A stretch of 37,933 bases of DNA from a virus: positions 1 to 37,933 of the IMG/VR virus record IMGVR_UViG_3300020020_000017; one strand, 5' to 3'. The notes under the pieces were generated by a model. It was not told the origin of the DNA. It made no database searches and saw only the letters and a program-made list of their open reading frames with translations. Positions 31,456 to 37,796 of the stretch are shown here, piece by piece (positions within the stretch are counted from its first letter, which is position 1; every line of letters starts with the position of its first letter). The position numbers were made by a program, and so were the translations under genes.

Positions 31456-31857
31456 ATGATTGATGAATTTGTAGAAATTTTTATTAAAAATGAAGATAAA
31501 TTAAAACATATTTTATCTCAAAAACATCCTGAAAATTATTTAGAACTGCTTAAAATAATAATTAATATTATATATGAGGATTATAATTTAAATGATGAAT
31601 ATAGACTTGACCCCTCTAGAATCGTAGAAATAGACCAAGGTGATTATCAAGGGATGTTATTATTCATAATTGGCTGTGCTGGATATCAACCAGATTATTA
31701 TTACTATACTTCTGTTTATTATGGTAGCTGTTCTGGGTGCGATACCTTGGAAGGAATTCGTGGGTATGAAGATGAAATACCCAATGAAACACAAATTAAA
31801 GATTATTTAACATTGATTTTACATATGGTTCAAAAAATTAAAAAAATGGAGTTATAA
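31456..31857 (+). CDS. Conserved hypothetical protein with YGSCSGCD motif
   Basis: 133 aa from the ATG behind AAAGGAG (31444-31449). The motif GDYQGMLLFII ... YTSVYYGSCSGCDTLEGI is one I recall from unnamed proteins of bacteria and phages, where the YGSCSGCD cysteines are invariant. The function is unknown. The protein is acidic (many Asp/Glu). It is the first gene of the rightward operon and follows tandem RNA elements F and E. Confidence 0.7.
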   Translation: MIDEFVEIFIKNEDKLKHILSQKHPENYLELLKIIINIIYEDYNLNDEYRLDPSRIVEIDQGDYQGMLLFIIGCAGYQPDYYYYTSVYYGSCSGCDTLEGIRGYEDEIPNETQIKDYLTLILHMVQKIKKMEL

Positions 31858-31865
31858 AAATAATA

Positions 31866-32411
31866 ATGACAACAGATGAAATTCATGCATATTTTGGAAG
31901 TATCAGAAAAGCAATAAAAGCTATAGGTCTTACTAGAACCTCTTTTTATCATTGGATGTCACAAGGAAAAGTTCCTTATGACAGACAAAAAAAATATGAA
32001 GAATTGACTAATGGAATTCTTAAAGCATCAAAAGATCATTTTGATGGAGCTGTAATAGAAAACATAAATTACCCTATTTATAGATTTTATTGCGATAAAC
32101 GTGGTATGTGCAAAATTAGATCATTAACATTTAAATCCGATAGTAGACCTACTATTACTTATTTTCATTCAGATAATGAATCTACTAGCTTTACTTCATT
32201 TAATAATGAAAATTTGATGCAAGGATTTCCCATATTTGATAGCTTAGGAAAGCAACTATTTGAAAATGATATTGTAATTAAGTTAGGGTCTCCTACTGAA
32301 TATACAATAAAATTGTTAGAATTCTGTAAATATGATTTGCGTGAAAATGAATTTACAATCATAGGTAATATTTTTGAAAGGATAAAAAATGGACATAAGG
32401 GAAGTAAGTAA
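31866..32411 (+). CDS. HTH protein (Cro/YdaS-like) with YopX-like C-terminus
   Basis: 181 aa. Residues 1-45 (EIHAYFGSIRKAIKAIGLTR, SFYHWMSQGKVPYDRQKKYE) form a helix-turn-helix of the Cro/YdaS type, where a factor binds operator DNA. The C-terminal part (FENDIVIKLG... and FTIIGNIFE) resembles the end of YopX-type phage proteins. The fusion of these two is unusual. It may repress early promoters, possibly those in the RNA-element region. The ribosome site is weak. Confidence 0.65.
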   Translation: MTTDEIHAYFGSIRKAIKAIGLTRTSFYHWMSQGKVPYDRQKKYEELTNGILKASKDHFDGAVIENINYPIYRFYCDKRGMCKIRSLTFKSDSRPTITYFHSDNESTSFTSFNNENLMQGFPIFDSLGKQLFENDIVIKLGSPTEYTIKLLEFCKYDLRENEFTIIGNIFERIKNGHKGSK

Positions 32412-32673
32412 AGAAGAAAAAAAAGAATATATTAAAAAAGTTAATATGACATTTGACGATATAAGGGTTTTATTAAAAACTTTATCTTCTGATATGGAAA
32501 GTGATGATTTGATGATACAAGCCAGCGCCGTCTGGATAGGAGGTAATCTCTGCACTTGGTTTTCTGACTTCATGATTCAAATAAAGAATCTTGATAAAAC
32601 TCAAAAATTTCTTAATGATATAAAGACTGAACTTAAGGATATAGTAAATGACGACTCTCAATCAAGCCATTGA
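32389..32673 (+). CDS. Hypothetical 94-aa protein
   Basis: It begins MDIREVSKEEKKEYIKKVNM. Helical and acidic, with a hydrophobic segment VWIGGNLCTWFSDFMIQI too polar for a confident TM helix. The ATG overlaps the upstream gene by 23 bases and follows AAAGGAT. I do not recognise the family. Confidence 0.55.
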   Translation: MDIREVSKEEKKEYIKKVNMTFDDIRVLLKTLSSDMESDDLMIQASAVWIGGNLCTWFSDFMIQIKNLDKTQKFLNDIKTELKDIVNDDSQSSH

Positions 32674-32932
32674 ACCATGTAAAATTTTAAAATCACCTTC
32701 AGGAAGTAAATTTCAACTGGGTGATAAAATTTATTGTTTTAATATTGGGATGCAGAAACCATTGGTACATGAGTTGACGGTCAATGGAATTGTGAATGAC
32801 CAAGAAAATGATTCAGTACTTTATTCTGATGATAAATCAGCTTGGATTAAAGAAGAATTTTTATTTAAAACGAAAAAAGAAGCCTATAGGCATTTAATTC
32901 TTCAGGCAGAGACTGAAATGAATCAAAGTTAA
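32648..32932 (+). CDS. Hypothetical 94-aa protein with beta-barrel look
   Basis: Strand-rich (KFQLGDKIYCFNIG, LVHELTVNGIVNDQEN, VLYSDDKSAWIKEEFLF) then a short helix, like small SH3-type barrels. AAGGATATAG precedes the ATG. It is the last gene before a strong terminator. The function is not known. Confidence 0.55.
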   Translation: MTTLNQAIEPCKILKSPSGSKFQLGDKIYCFNIGMQKPLVHELTVNGIVNDQENDSVLYSDDKSAWIKEEFLFKTKKEAYRHLILQAETEMNQS

Positions 32933-32938
32933 AAAAAG

Positions 32939-32973
32939 ATTGCTGTAAGCTATTTCTATTAGCTTACAGCAAT
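32939..32973. terminator. Strong terminator hairpin of the rightward operon
   Basis: ATTGCTGTAAGCTA pairs perfectly with TAGCTTACAGCAAT (14 bp) around a 7-base loop. An A tract (32931-32937) on the upstream side gives a T tract for leftward transcripts; the rightward side has a weaker TAGCATTTT. It is probably bidirectional and insulates the replication gene. Confidence 0.75.
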
Positions 32974-33055
32974 AGCATTTTGCATTTAACAGAAGAACGA
33001 ACCCTCTAGTCTTTTCCACTGTTTTAGTAAGTACGAACAAACGCATAAACGAAAT

Positions 33056-33098
33056 ACGTCTAACCGTTGAACGTCTAACCGTTGAACGTCTAACTGTA
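33056..33098 (+). repeat. Tandem 15-bp repeats upstream of replication gene
   Basis: ACGTCTAACCGTTGA occurs at 33056-33070 and 33071-33085, with a third copy diverging after ACGTCTAAC (33086-33094). Head-to-tail repeats 60 bp before a replication gene are either initiator iterons or a regulator's operator. The remaining 32974-33055 holds no gene. Confidence 0.75.
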
Positions 33099-33158
33099 GT
33101 TTTTGATTGTATCATTGACTACGGAAAGGTCAAATTTTTTATTACAGGGAATATAATT

Positions 33159-33926
33159 GTGAAAAAATCTATTAAAAAAAGTTTTAATCCGAAAGCTCAT
33201 GCTCCTTCTGTTTATATCCCTTGCTGGCTTCTTCAAGTTTCTTCTTCAAAATTATCTCACCAAGCTAAGATTTTATATGGTCGGTTAGCCCAGTGGAGCA
33301 GTGCTAAGGGAACTGTACACAGATCAATACCACAATTAGTTGAAGAGGTTGGTATGTCAAAAAGTGCTGTTAATAGAACTCTTAAAGAATTAAGAGATGT
33401 TGAATTAATAGACACTTATCAGGCTGAATCGGGTGGAGTTAATCATTATTGTTTCTTAGAACATCCTTGGATGGATGATCCAATCAATAAAAATTTGGAA
33501 TATTCTTCATCGACACCCCACCCCACAAGTGACACTACCCCCACCCCACATATGGCACTACCCCGCCCCATGCGTGGGGTTCCTAAAATAAAAGAAATAA
33601 AAGTAAATAAAAACAGAGCTAAGCAAATCCCTGTGGATAACTATAAAAAGCCCGCTACGCGGAGCTCTGTTAATCTAAAAATTCTACCTGAAGACTTTGA
33701 ACCGGACGGAAACGGAATGAAGGAACTTTATCGTGTCGCTCAATCTGTAAAAATGCAAACAGTGGAACTATTTGATAAGTTTGTTAGTGTTCATAAAAAA
33801 TACAAAACAAGATCTTCAAACTGGCAAGAAAAGTTTATTGGATTTTTAGCTGATGAAAAACCTAAAAAAACGTATGAAGATTCAACTGGTAAAAAACGGC
33901 GTTATGACAATAAGCCATTGTACTAG
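33159..33926 (+). CDS. Replication protein with winged-helix domain
   Basis: 255 aa, GTG start with an AGGGAA site. Residues 15-110 (HAPSVYIPCWLLQVSSSKLS, AKILYGRLAQWSSAKG, IPQLVEEVGMSKSAVNRTLKEL) form a winged helix of the sort found in plasmid and phage initiators of the lambda O class. A Pro/Thr-rich linker (residues ~115-150) is encoded by C-rich iterons. The C-terminal ~75 residues are basic and helical and may recruit a helicase loader. No helicase or polymerase is coded, so it must rely on host enzymes. Function is inferred from fold and context. Confidence 0.7.
   Translation: MKKSIKKSFNPKAHAPSVYIPCWLLQVSSSKLSHQAKILYGRLAQWSSAKGTVHRSIPQLVEEVGMSKSAVNRTLKELRDVELIDTYQAESGGVNHYCFLEHPWMDDPINKNLEYSSSTPHPTSDTTPTPHMALPRPMRGVPKIKEIKVNKNRAKQIPVDNYKKPATRSSVNLKILPEDFEPDGNGMKELYRVAQSVKMQTVELFDKFVSVHKKYKTRSSNWQEKFIGFLADEKPKKTYEDSTGKKRRYDNKPLY
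33513..33640. other. Lambda-like replication origin candidate inside rep gene
   Basis: Three C-rich direct repeats of about 20-23 bp (33513-33532, 33533-33555, 33556-33577) share CACTACCCC(C/G)CCCCA-type cores in an otherwise AT-rich genome. They are followed by an A-rich tract (33580-33617) and a perfect DnaA box TGTGGATAA (33632-33640). Iterons plus an AT-rich unwinding tract inside the initiator gene is the lambda ori layout. A hairpin CCCCA-tgcg-TGGGG lies at the end of the third repeat. Confidence 0.62.
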
Positions 33927-33935
33927 GAGGATTAA

Positions 33936-34262
33936 GTGAGCCAATCACGTTTGAAAAGTTTTAAAGCACATTGTGCTAGACGGGGTTTCGAATTACTTCG
34001 TGATGATTACCTTTTTATTGATAAAATTTTAAACAAATTTAAGGCAAGCGATTTTAAGCCCATCCTAGATCGTTATCTGGAAGAATGGGGCTATGGAATG
34101 GGTGAAGCCAAAATATTCTCTACAGCGCAAGGATTTGGGCGTAAGAGGGCAAATTTATGGATGCTTCGATATGCAAGTGAAGCTGGAAATTTAAATATGG
34201 CTAAAGAGGCTAGTAAAGTGGTAACAGAAAAATATCATGAAGCAATAGAAAATTTGAAATAA
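33936..34262 (+). CDS. Hypothetical 108-aa protein downstream of rep
   Basis: GTG start behind a perfect AGGAGG, 9 bases after the replication gene stop. Helical and basic (KSFKAHCARRGFELLRDDYL; FKPILDRYLEEWGYGM). By position it could be the lambda P analogue, but it is far shorter and shows no helicase-loader motif. It is likely a replication accessory; the family is not recognised. Confidence 0.58.
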   Translation: MSQSRLKSFKAHCARRGFELLRDDYLFIDKILNKFKASDFKPILDRYLEEWGYGMGEAKIFSTAQGFGRKRANLWMLRYASEAGNLNMAKEASKVVTEKYHEAIENLK

Positions 34263-34263
34263 A

Positions 34264-34290
34264 GGGCATTATTTAGTATAATTAATGCCC
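34264..34290. terminator. Bidirectional terminator between convergent genes
   Basis: GGGCATTA and TAATGCCC pair perfectly (8 bp) around an 11-base AT-rich loop. It is flanked by A/T-rich sequence on both sides and sits between the convergent stops at 34262 and 34297. Confidence 0.7.
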
Positions 34291-34296
34291 ATAAAA

Positions 34297-34518
34297 TTAA
34301 GCTTGTATGTAGCGCTTAATATTTGTTATAAGAACTCCGCTATTGGCGGCTTTAAAAGTTCTTGTTCTAAAACGTCCAATAACACTGACCACAAATTCAT
34401 TGTTAATTTTTGAGACGCTGATAGCACAATTATTCTTTTCAACTAAATTTTGTAAATATGGGATTAATGTTTGTATTGAATCCATAATAAGTCCTTTTGA
34501 ATTAGTTTGATTGTTCAT
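34297..34518 (-). CDS. Small hypothetical protein, 73 aa
   Basis: The ATG at 34518 follows AAAGGTGG; a second good start is 34485 (AAAAGGAC site), giving 62 aa. The frame's extension further upstream runs through another gene and is rejected. The core IPYLQNLVEKNNCAISVSKI and strands to FRTRTFKAANS suggest a small alpha/beta fold. It is the last gene of a four-gene minus-strand island. Confidence 0.5.
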   Translation of the reverse strand: MNNQTNSKGLIMDSIQTLIPYLQNLVEKNNCAISVSKINNEFVVSVIGRFRTRTFKAANSGVLITNIKRYIQA

Positions 34519-34648
34519 AACGCCACCTTTCATAATCTTCGTTATCTTTGTATTCTTTGCTTTTTTCACAATCATCACATATCTTACAATTACCACGACA
34601 ATCCATATCGTCAGGTGTCCAACCATCCATCATGCCCCTAATTTGCAT
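34502..34648 (-). CDS. Small Cys-rich protein, 48 aa
   Basis: MQIRGMMDGWTPDDMDCRGN then CKICDDC; the CxxxCxxCxxC cluster suggests a zinc site. A strong AAAGGAG site lies 6 bases upstream of the ATG, which is better support than the length gives. Overlaps at both ends with neighbours are short. The function is not known. Confidence 0.6.
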   Translation of the reverse strand: MQIRGMMDGWTPDDMDCRGNCKICDDCEKSKEYKDNEDYERWRYEQSN

Positions 34649-34817
34649 TATTGTCTCCTTTGGTTAATTTTAAAAAAACTGCTTGTAGTATTAATTTTAT
34701 ACCAATCAATCTATCTATGTCGGTAAGCCCTATCTGATAGAAAGCTTGATATAATTCTTCTCCTCTCACTGAGTTTAAAAAGCATATTGTTTTTTTGTTA
34801 TCTAATTTTTGTTTCAT
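34638..34817 (-). CDS. Small hypothetical protein, 59 aa
   Basis: The ATG at 34817 (MKQKLDNKKTICFLNSVRGE) has GGAGG five bases upstream; the ATG at 34829 overlaps that site and is rejected. Helical, with a Leu/Ile-rich end (LIGIKLILQAVFLKLTKG). It belongs to the minus-strand island. I do not recognise the family. Confidence 0.52.
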   Translation of the reverse strand: MKQKLDNKKTICFLNSVRGEELYQAFYQIGLTDIDRLIGIKLILQAVFLKLTKGDNNAN

Positions 34818-34830
34818 AAAAACCTCCATT

Positions 34831-35007
34831 TTAGTTAATTCGAAAAAGTCCTTTGCGTGGGATATATTCGTATTGATATTTTTTATCTATTGATTCAAGC
34901 CAATAAATCACAGGAATATATTTATTTTCGGTAGTTAATGAAGTAACACGAAGGATTAATGAGCCAAACTTAACTATTTTACCTATTTGCCATAGCGTAT
35001 TTTGCAT
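34831..35007 (-). CDS. Small hypothetical protein, 58 aa
   Basis: I chose the ATG at 35007 (MQNTLWQIGKIVKFGSLILR) because a GAAGG site precedes it and because the likely promoter lies at 35043-35070. Frames starting at 35073 would begin upstream of that promoter; 35025 remains possible. The sequence is strand-rich. It is the first gene of the island. Confidence 0.5.
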   Translation of the reverse strand: MQNTLWQIGKIVKFGSLILRVTSLTTENKYIPVIYWLESIDKKYQYEYIPRKGLFRIN

Positions 35008-35042
35008 TTGGTATACCTTCTTCATGTCTACTTGATAATCAT

Positions 35043-35071
35043 ATATTACCATGTAAGTTGACCATGTCAAC
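35043..35071 (-). promoter_or_regulatory. Promoter with overlapping palindromic operator
   Basis: On the minus strand TTGACA (35065-35070), a 16-bp spacer and TAATAT (35043-35048). The 15-bp palindrome GTTGAC-cat-GTCAAC (35057-35071) covers the -35 box, so a dimeric repressor could block the island. Bases 35072-35165 hold no gene and are strongly AT-rich. Confidence 0.6.
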
Positions 35072-35165
35072 ATAATATTTTAGTCTATTTAATCTTATGT
35101 TGCATATTTTTTGACTAATAACTTAAATACGTTTAAAATGCTTGCTATTAGTTCATTTATTTTAG

Positions 35166-35200
35166 TTATTCACATACTTATCCACTATTTTTGTGGATAA
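35166..35200. other. DnaA-box cluster (second origin candidate)
   Basis: TTATTCACA (35166-35174), TTATCCACT (35178-35186) and TGTGGATAA (35192-35200, the perfect box on the other strand) lie within 35 bp next to a 90-bp AT-rich stretch. The last box with its flank (TGTGGATAACTAT) is repeated exactly at 33632-33644 in the replication gene. Confidence 0.62.
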
Positions 35201-35226
35201 CTATCGTAGAAATGGAGTTAAGTTTT

Positions 35227-35472
35227 ATGGAAGATAAGATGATTCGTTGTATGCGCTGCAAAGGCCGTAAAAAAATGTATAAAGTTCGTAATATCTATTC
35301 TCATACTGATACAGGTGGTGTTCTCGTTGATTGTCCTATGTGTAATGGTGAAGGAAGAACTAAAACGCTGGAATCAGCCGTAAAGGATATTCAAGATGCC
35401 AAAGAAGAAAGAAAAACAAAAAAGCATAGTCACAGAACAGAAAAAGACATTAGGCCGTCCGACGATTTATAA
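35227..35472 (+). CDS. DnaJ-type zinc-finger protein, 81 aa
   Basis: The ATG at 35227 follows GGAG with a 10-base gap; 35212 is an alternative. CMRCKGRKK and CPMCNGEGR are two CxxCxGxG-like halves of a DnaJ-type zinc finger. Small proteins of this sort are frequent near terminase genes in podophages. The 3' end overlaps the small terminase gene by 77 bases in another frame. The role is unknown. Confidence 0.7.
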   Translation: MEDKMIRCMRCKGRKKMYKVRNIYSHTDTGGVLVDCPMCNGEGRTKTLESAVKDIQDAKEERKTKKHSHRTEKDIRPSDDL

Positions 35473-35914
35473 CGAGGAATTGGCCACAAAAATTTGTGAG
35501 GTTGTTTCAATTTCTTCTTGTGGAATTAGAAAAATATGTTTCAATAATCCTGATTTTCCAACACCTGAGACAATTCGTGTTTGGAGGCTATATAATGAAT
35601 CATTTTCTGCACAATACGCTAAGGCTAAATTAGCTCAAGCCGATATTTTAGCGGAAGAATGCGTTGATATCGCAGATGATTCCAGCAACGATACTATAAC
35701 GACACAAGACGGACGTGAAGTCTTTAATAGCGAGTTTGCAGCGCGCTCTCGATTACGTATCGATACTCGTAAATGGCTTGCTTCAAAGCTTCTTCCTAAA
35801 ATTTATGGAAATACTAAAGAACTCGAAGAAGAAAAAGAAAAGAATGAAACCTTGCGTGAAGAAGTCAGACAGTTGCGTGCTAAGCTTGATGAAAATAATA
35901 GGAAGGATTATTAA
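35396..35914 (+). CDS. Terminase small subunit, Sf6-like
   Basis: 172 aa. The N-terminal HTH-like DNA-recognition region reads GRPTIYNEELATKICEVVSI ... CGIRKICF ... PETIRVWR. The core is YAKAKLAQADILAEECVDIA and RSRLRIDTRKWLASKLLPKI, typical of the Sf6/Bbp25-type small subunits. The C-terminal coiled coil would contact TerL. It marks the start site for packaging. TerL is 2.9 kb downstream, across the lysis genes and the circular join. The ribosome site is AAAGGAT. Confidence 0.88.
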   Translation: MPKKKEKQKSIVTEQKKTLGRPTIYNEELATKICEVVSISSCGIRKICFNNPDFPTPETIRVWRLYNESFSAQYAKAKLAQADILAEECVDIADDSSNDTITTQDGREVFNSEFAARSRLRIDTRKWLASKLLPKIYGNTKELEEEKEKNETLREEVRQLRAKLDENNRKDY

Positions 35915-36081
35915 TGTTGACAGAAGAAGTAATGATATCTCACATTTATCATTCACTACAGCATATTGAATCTGATTTAGATGACATTACTACTGATAGA
36001 ATAAAAAGTATTGAATACACTGTAAAAAATATGTTGAAAAGTATTGAAGAATATTATGATAGAAAACTAAGTTGCTGTTAA
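35914..36081 (+). CDS. Small hypothetical protein, 55 aa
   Basis: MLTEEVMISHIYHSLQHIES..., helical and acidic with a terminal CC. It is coupled to TerS by stop/start overlap (taATG) with a GGAAGGA site. Short but well supported by translation signals. The function is not known. Confidence 0.55.
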   Translation: MLTEEVMISHIYHSLQHIESDLDDITTDRIKSIEYTVKNMLKSIEEYYDRKLSCC

Positions 36082-36097
36082 CTAAATAGGAAGAAAT

Positions 36098-36367
36098 ATG
36101 TTAAGCATTAAATCAGAAATTATAGAAAATGGTTTTGTTATTTATATGAGCAGAGATGGAAAAGAGATCAATACGGCCGTAACTTCTGATTGTATGTCAA
36201 ACCCTTTCAAAATTAAAAAAACGCTTAATATAATGATTGATTCTTTATTGCACATTTTATATCCAGAACTTTCTAACATGGTTGACATGACAAAACAAAA
36301 GATTGAAGAATTAAAAGATGAAATTTGGAAATTGGAAAAAATGATAGAGTTTATGTCTTTAAAATAG
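36098..36367 (+). CDS. Hypothetical 89-aa protein with C-terminal coiled coil
   Basis: MLSIKSEIIENGFVIYMSRD suggests a small beta unit, followed by a helical region and a coiled coil (DMTKQKIEELKDEIWKLEKM). AGGAAG precedes the ATG. It lies between the small terminase and the lysis cassette. I do not recognise the family. Confidence 0.55.
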   Translation: MLSIKSEIIENGFVIYMSRDGKEINTAVTSDCMSNPFKIKKTLNIMIDSLLHILYPELSNMVDMTKQKIEELKDEIWKLEKMIEFMSLK

Positions 36368-36389
36368 ATTTATTTAGAAGGAATGATTA

Positions 36390-36530
36390 ATGGATAAAGG
36401 ATTTATTACAGGATTATTAATAGTAGCAGTAGCAGTTTTAACTATTAGCTTACATTATACAGATAAAAGAGTTTATGAACTTGAAAAGGTCGTAATTAAA
36501 CTGCAAGAACGCACTGGAACATACGATTAA
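36390..36530 (+). CDS. Single-TM lysis-cassette protein (holin or spanin candidate)
   Basis: 46 aa. One TM helix lies near the N-terminus (FITGLLIVAVAVLTISLHYT), followed by a short charged helix (DKRVYELEKVVIKLQERTG). It sits two bases before the lysozyme gene with an AAGGAATG site. Small one-TM proteins directly before an endolysin are often pinholins or spanin-like; with no signal for a lipoprotein partner the exact class is open. Confidence 0.6.
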   Translation: MDKGFITGLLIVAVAVLTISLHYTDKRVYELEKVVIKLQERTGTYD

Positions 36531-36531
36531 A

Positions 36532-36990
36532 ATGCCCAATTTAACCGAAAAACAACGATTGATTATTGTTGGCTTACTTGAGAATGACGAAGGATTTCGT
36601 TCGATAGCTTATGATGATGCCACAGGAGAGCCAGTAAAAGCGCCTCAAGGTAATTTAACCATTGGCATAGGGAGAAACCTTCAGGGTTATAAAATAACGC
36701 ATGAGGAAGCTATTTATCTTTGCCTCAATAATATTAGAAGCTGTGAAAACATTTTAGGAGATCTTTTATTCTTTAATTCCTTAGATTTTCCTCGCAAGTA
36801 TGTTCTCATTAATGTTTGTTTTAATGTTGGAATCAATGGAATTATGAAATTCAAAAAGATGTTAAAAGCAATGCATAACCGTGACTGGCAAGAGGCAGCT
36901 AAGGAATTGCTGGATAGCAATGCAGCTCGTAAGTTATCTAATCGCTATGATCGACTAGCTAAAATTATGATTTCGGGAGTTTTAAAGTAA
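36532..36990 (+). CDS. Endolysin, GH24 lysozyme
   Basis: 152 aa, a T4-lysozyme-type muramidase that cuts the peptidoglycan glycan backbone. The catalytic pattern is seen: NDEGF (Glu20), YDD (Asp28/29) and LTIGIGR (Thr43), as in T4 E11-D20-T26, with a longer hairpin between Asp and Thr. There is no signal peptide or SAR segment, so it needs a holin-type pore; the adjacent TM protein is the candidate. The ATG follows the upstream stop by one base. Confidence 0.92.
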   Translation: MPNLTEKQRLIIVGLLENDEGFRSIAYDDATGEPVKAPQGNLTIGIGRNLQGYKITHEEAIYLCLNNIRSCENILGDLLFFNSLDFPRKYVLINVCFNVGINGIMKFKKMLKAMHNRDWQEAAKELLDSNAARKLSNRYDRLAKIMISGVLK

Positions 36991-37463
36991 TGAGTGATTA
37001 TTTAAAAAATGCAGAAATAACGAGTATTAAATCTGATCTAATGAAATTCTGTCAGGATTTAGAAAACAGGTTGTTAAAATTAGAGCTTAATCGAGAGCAT
37101 TCTTTTCATGACAGAAAAGAAATACGTGAAATATTACGAAATATTCAAACACGGTTTTTAGAGATCGAACAATGGATGGGAACGATTAAAGAAAATTTAA
37201 TACTTCCCATGGTATTTGAAGAAAATATTAATAACTTGCATAAAAGGATTGATGAAGTTGAGCTATTAGCTAATGCGATAAAGAATTCATATAACAATTT
37301 ATGTGCACCTTCATTAAGAAAGGAACCGTATAAGTGTCCTGTGTGTTGTAGTGACGGATCTATTCCGCACAAAGTTCCTGATGAAATGACAGCGGATCAT
37401 AAAGGTTTTTTTGTGAAAATTGTGTGTCATTCATGCGAAGGTAAAGGGGTTATTTGGGGATGA
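36990..37463 (+). CDS. Coiled-coil protein with C-terminal zinc finger, 157 aa
   Basis: Residues 5-105 are helical coiled coil. The end holds KCPVCCSDGS ... CHSCEGKGVIWG, a DnaJ-like pair of CxxC knuckles. Proteins ending in CxGxGVVWG-type motifs are common between lysis and terminase genes; their role is unknown. The start overlaps the lysozyme stop by one base. Confidence 0.65.
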   Translation: MSDYLKNAEITSIKSDLMKFCQDLENRLLKLELNREHSFHDRKEIREILRNIQTRFLEIEQWMGTIKENLILPMVFEENINNLHKRIDEVELLANAIKNSYNNLCAPSLRKEPYKCPVCCSDGSIPHKVPDEMTADHKGFFVKIVCHSCEGKGVIWG

Positions 37464-37600
37464 AAGATAGAATAATGTTCTTTTATAGACTACACAGGGC
37501 TAACGCAAAGGGTCGTATCAAATCATTGTATGGGTCTCTGCGAACTGTTATTAGAGGTATTTTAATAAGAAGATCAATTAGAGATAAATCAGATGAGTAA
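37460..37600 (+). CDS. Small basic protein, 46 aa
   Basis: MKDRIMFFYRLHRANAKGRI..., with an arginine-rich C-terminal half (RTVIRGILIRRSIRDK). It is coupled to the upstream gene by ATGA overlap and overlaps the next gene by 8 bases. It is probably amphipathic and may contact membranes or nucleic acid; the family is not recognised. Confidence 0.5.
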   Translation: MKDRIMFFYRLHRANAKGRIKSLYGSLRTVIRGILIRRSIRDKSDE

Positions 37601-37760
37601 CTATCAAATGGGGCATTACAGATTTGATCCATACATGTCAAATAATCCATGGGAATGCTCCAGATGCGGTAGAATAAATTCACCATTTAATCCAACATGT
37701 TTTTGTAGAAAGGAACAAGATCATGCCACTGATAAAAGGTGCAAAGGCGAAATGGCATAA
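37593..37760 (+). CDS. Small zinc-ribbon protein, 55 aa
   Basis: WECSRCGRINSPFNPTCFCR is a compact CxxC...CxC zinc ribbon that I recall from many phage small proteins before terminase. The ATG overlaps the upstream stop. The function is unknown. Its reading frame continues through the region of a 14-codon frame at 37723 that resembles another gene's start. Confidence 0.65.
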   Translation: MSNYQMGHYRFDPYMSNNPWECSRCGRINSPFNPTCFCRKEQDHATDKRCKGEMA

Positions 37761-37764
37761 TTTA

Positions 37765-37773
37765 TGATATAAT
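37765..37773 (+). promoter_or_regulatory. Extended -10 promoter for HNH-terminase transcript
   Basis: TGATATAAT gives a TGnTATAAT extended -10 box with no -35 match upstream, which is usual for this promoter type. The start point would be near 37780, some 17 bases before the HNH ATG. It would drive HNH, TerL and portal. Confidence 0.55.
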
Positions 37774-37796
37774 TAACCTTTAATTAGGGTTATTGT

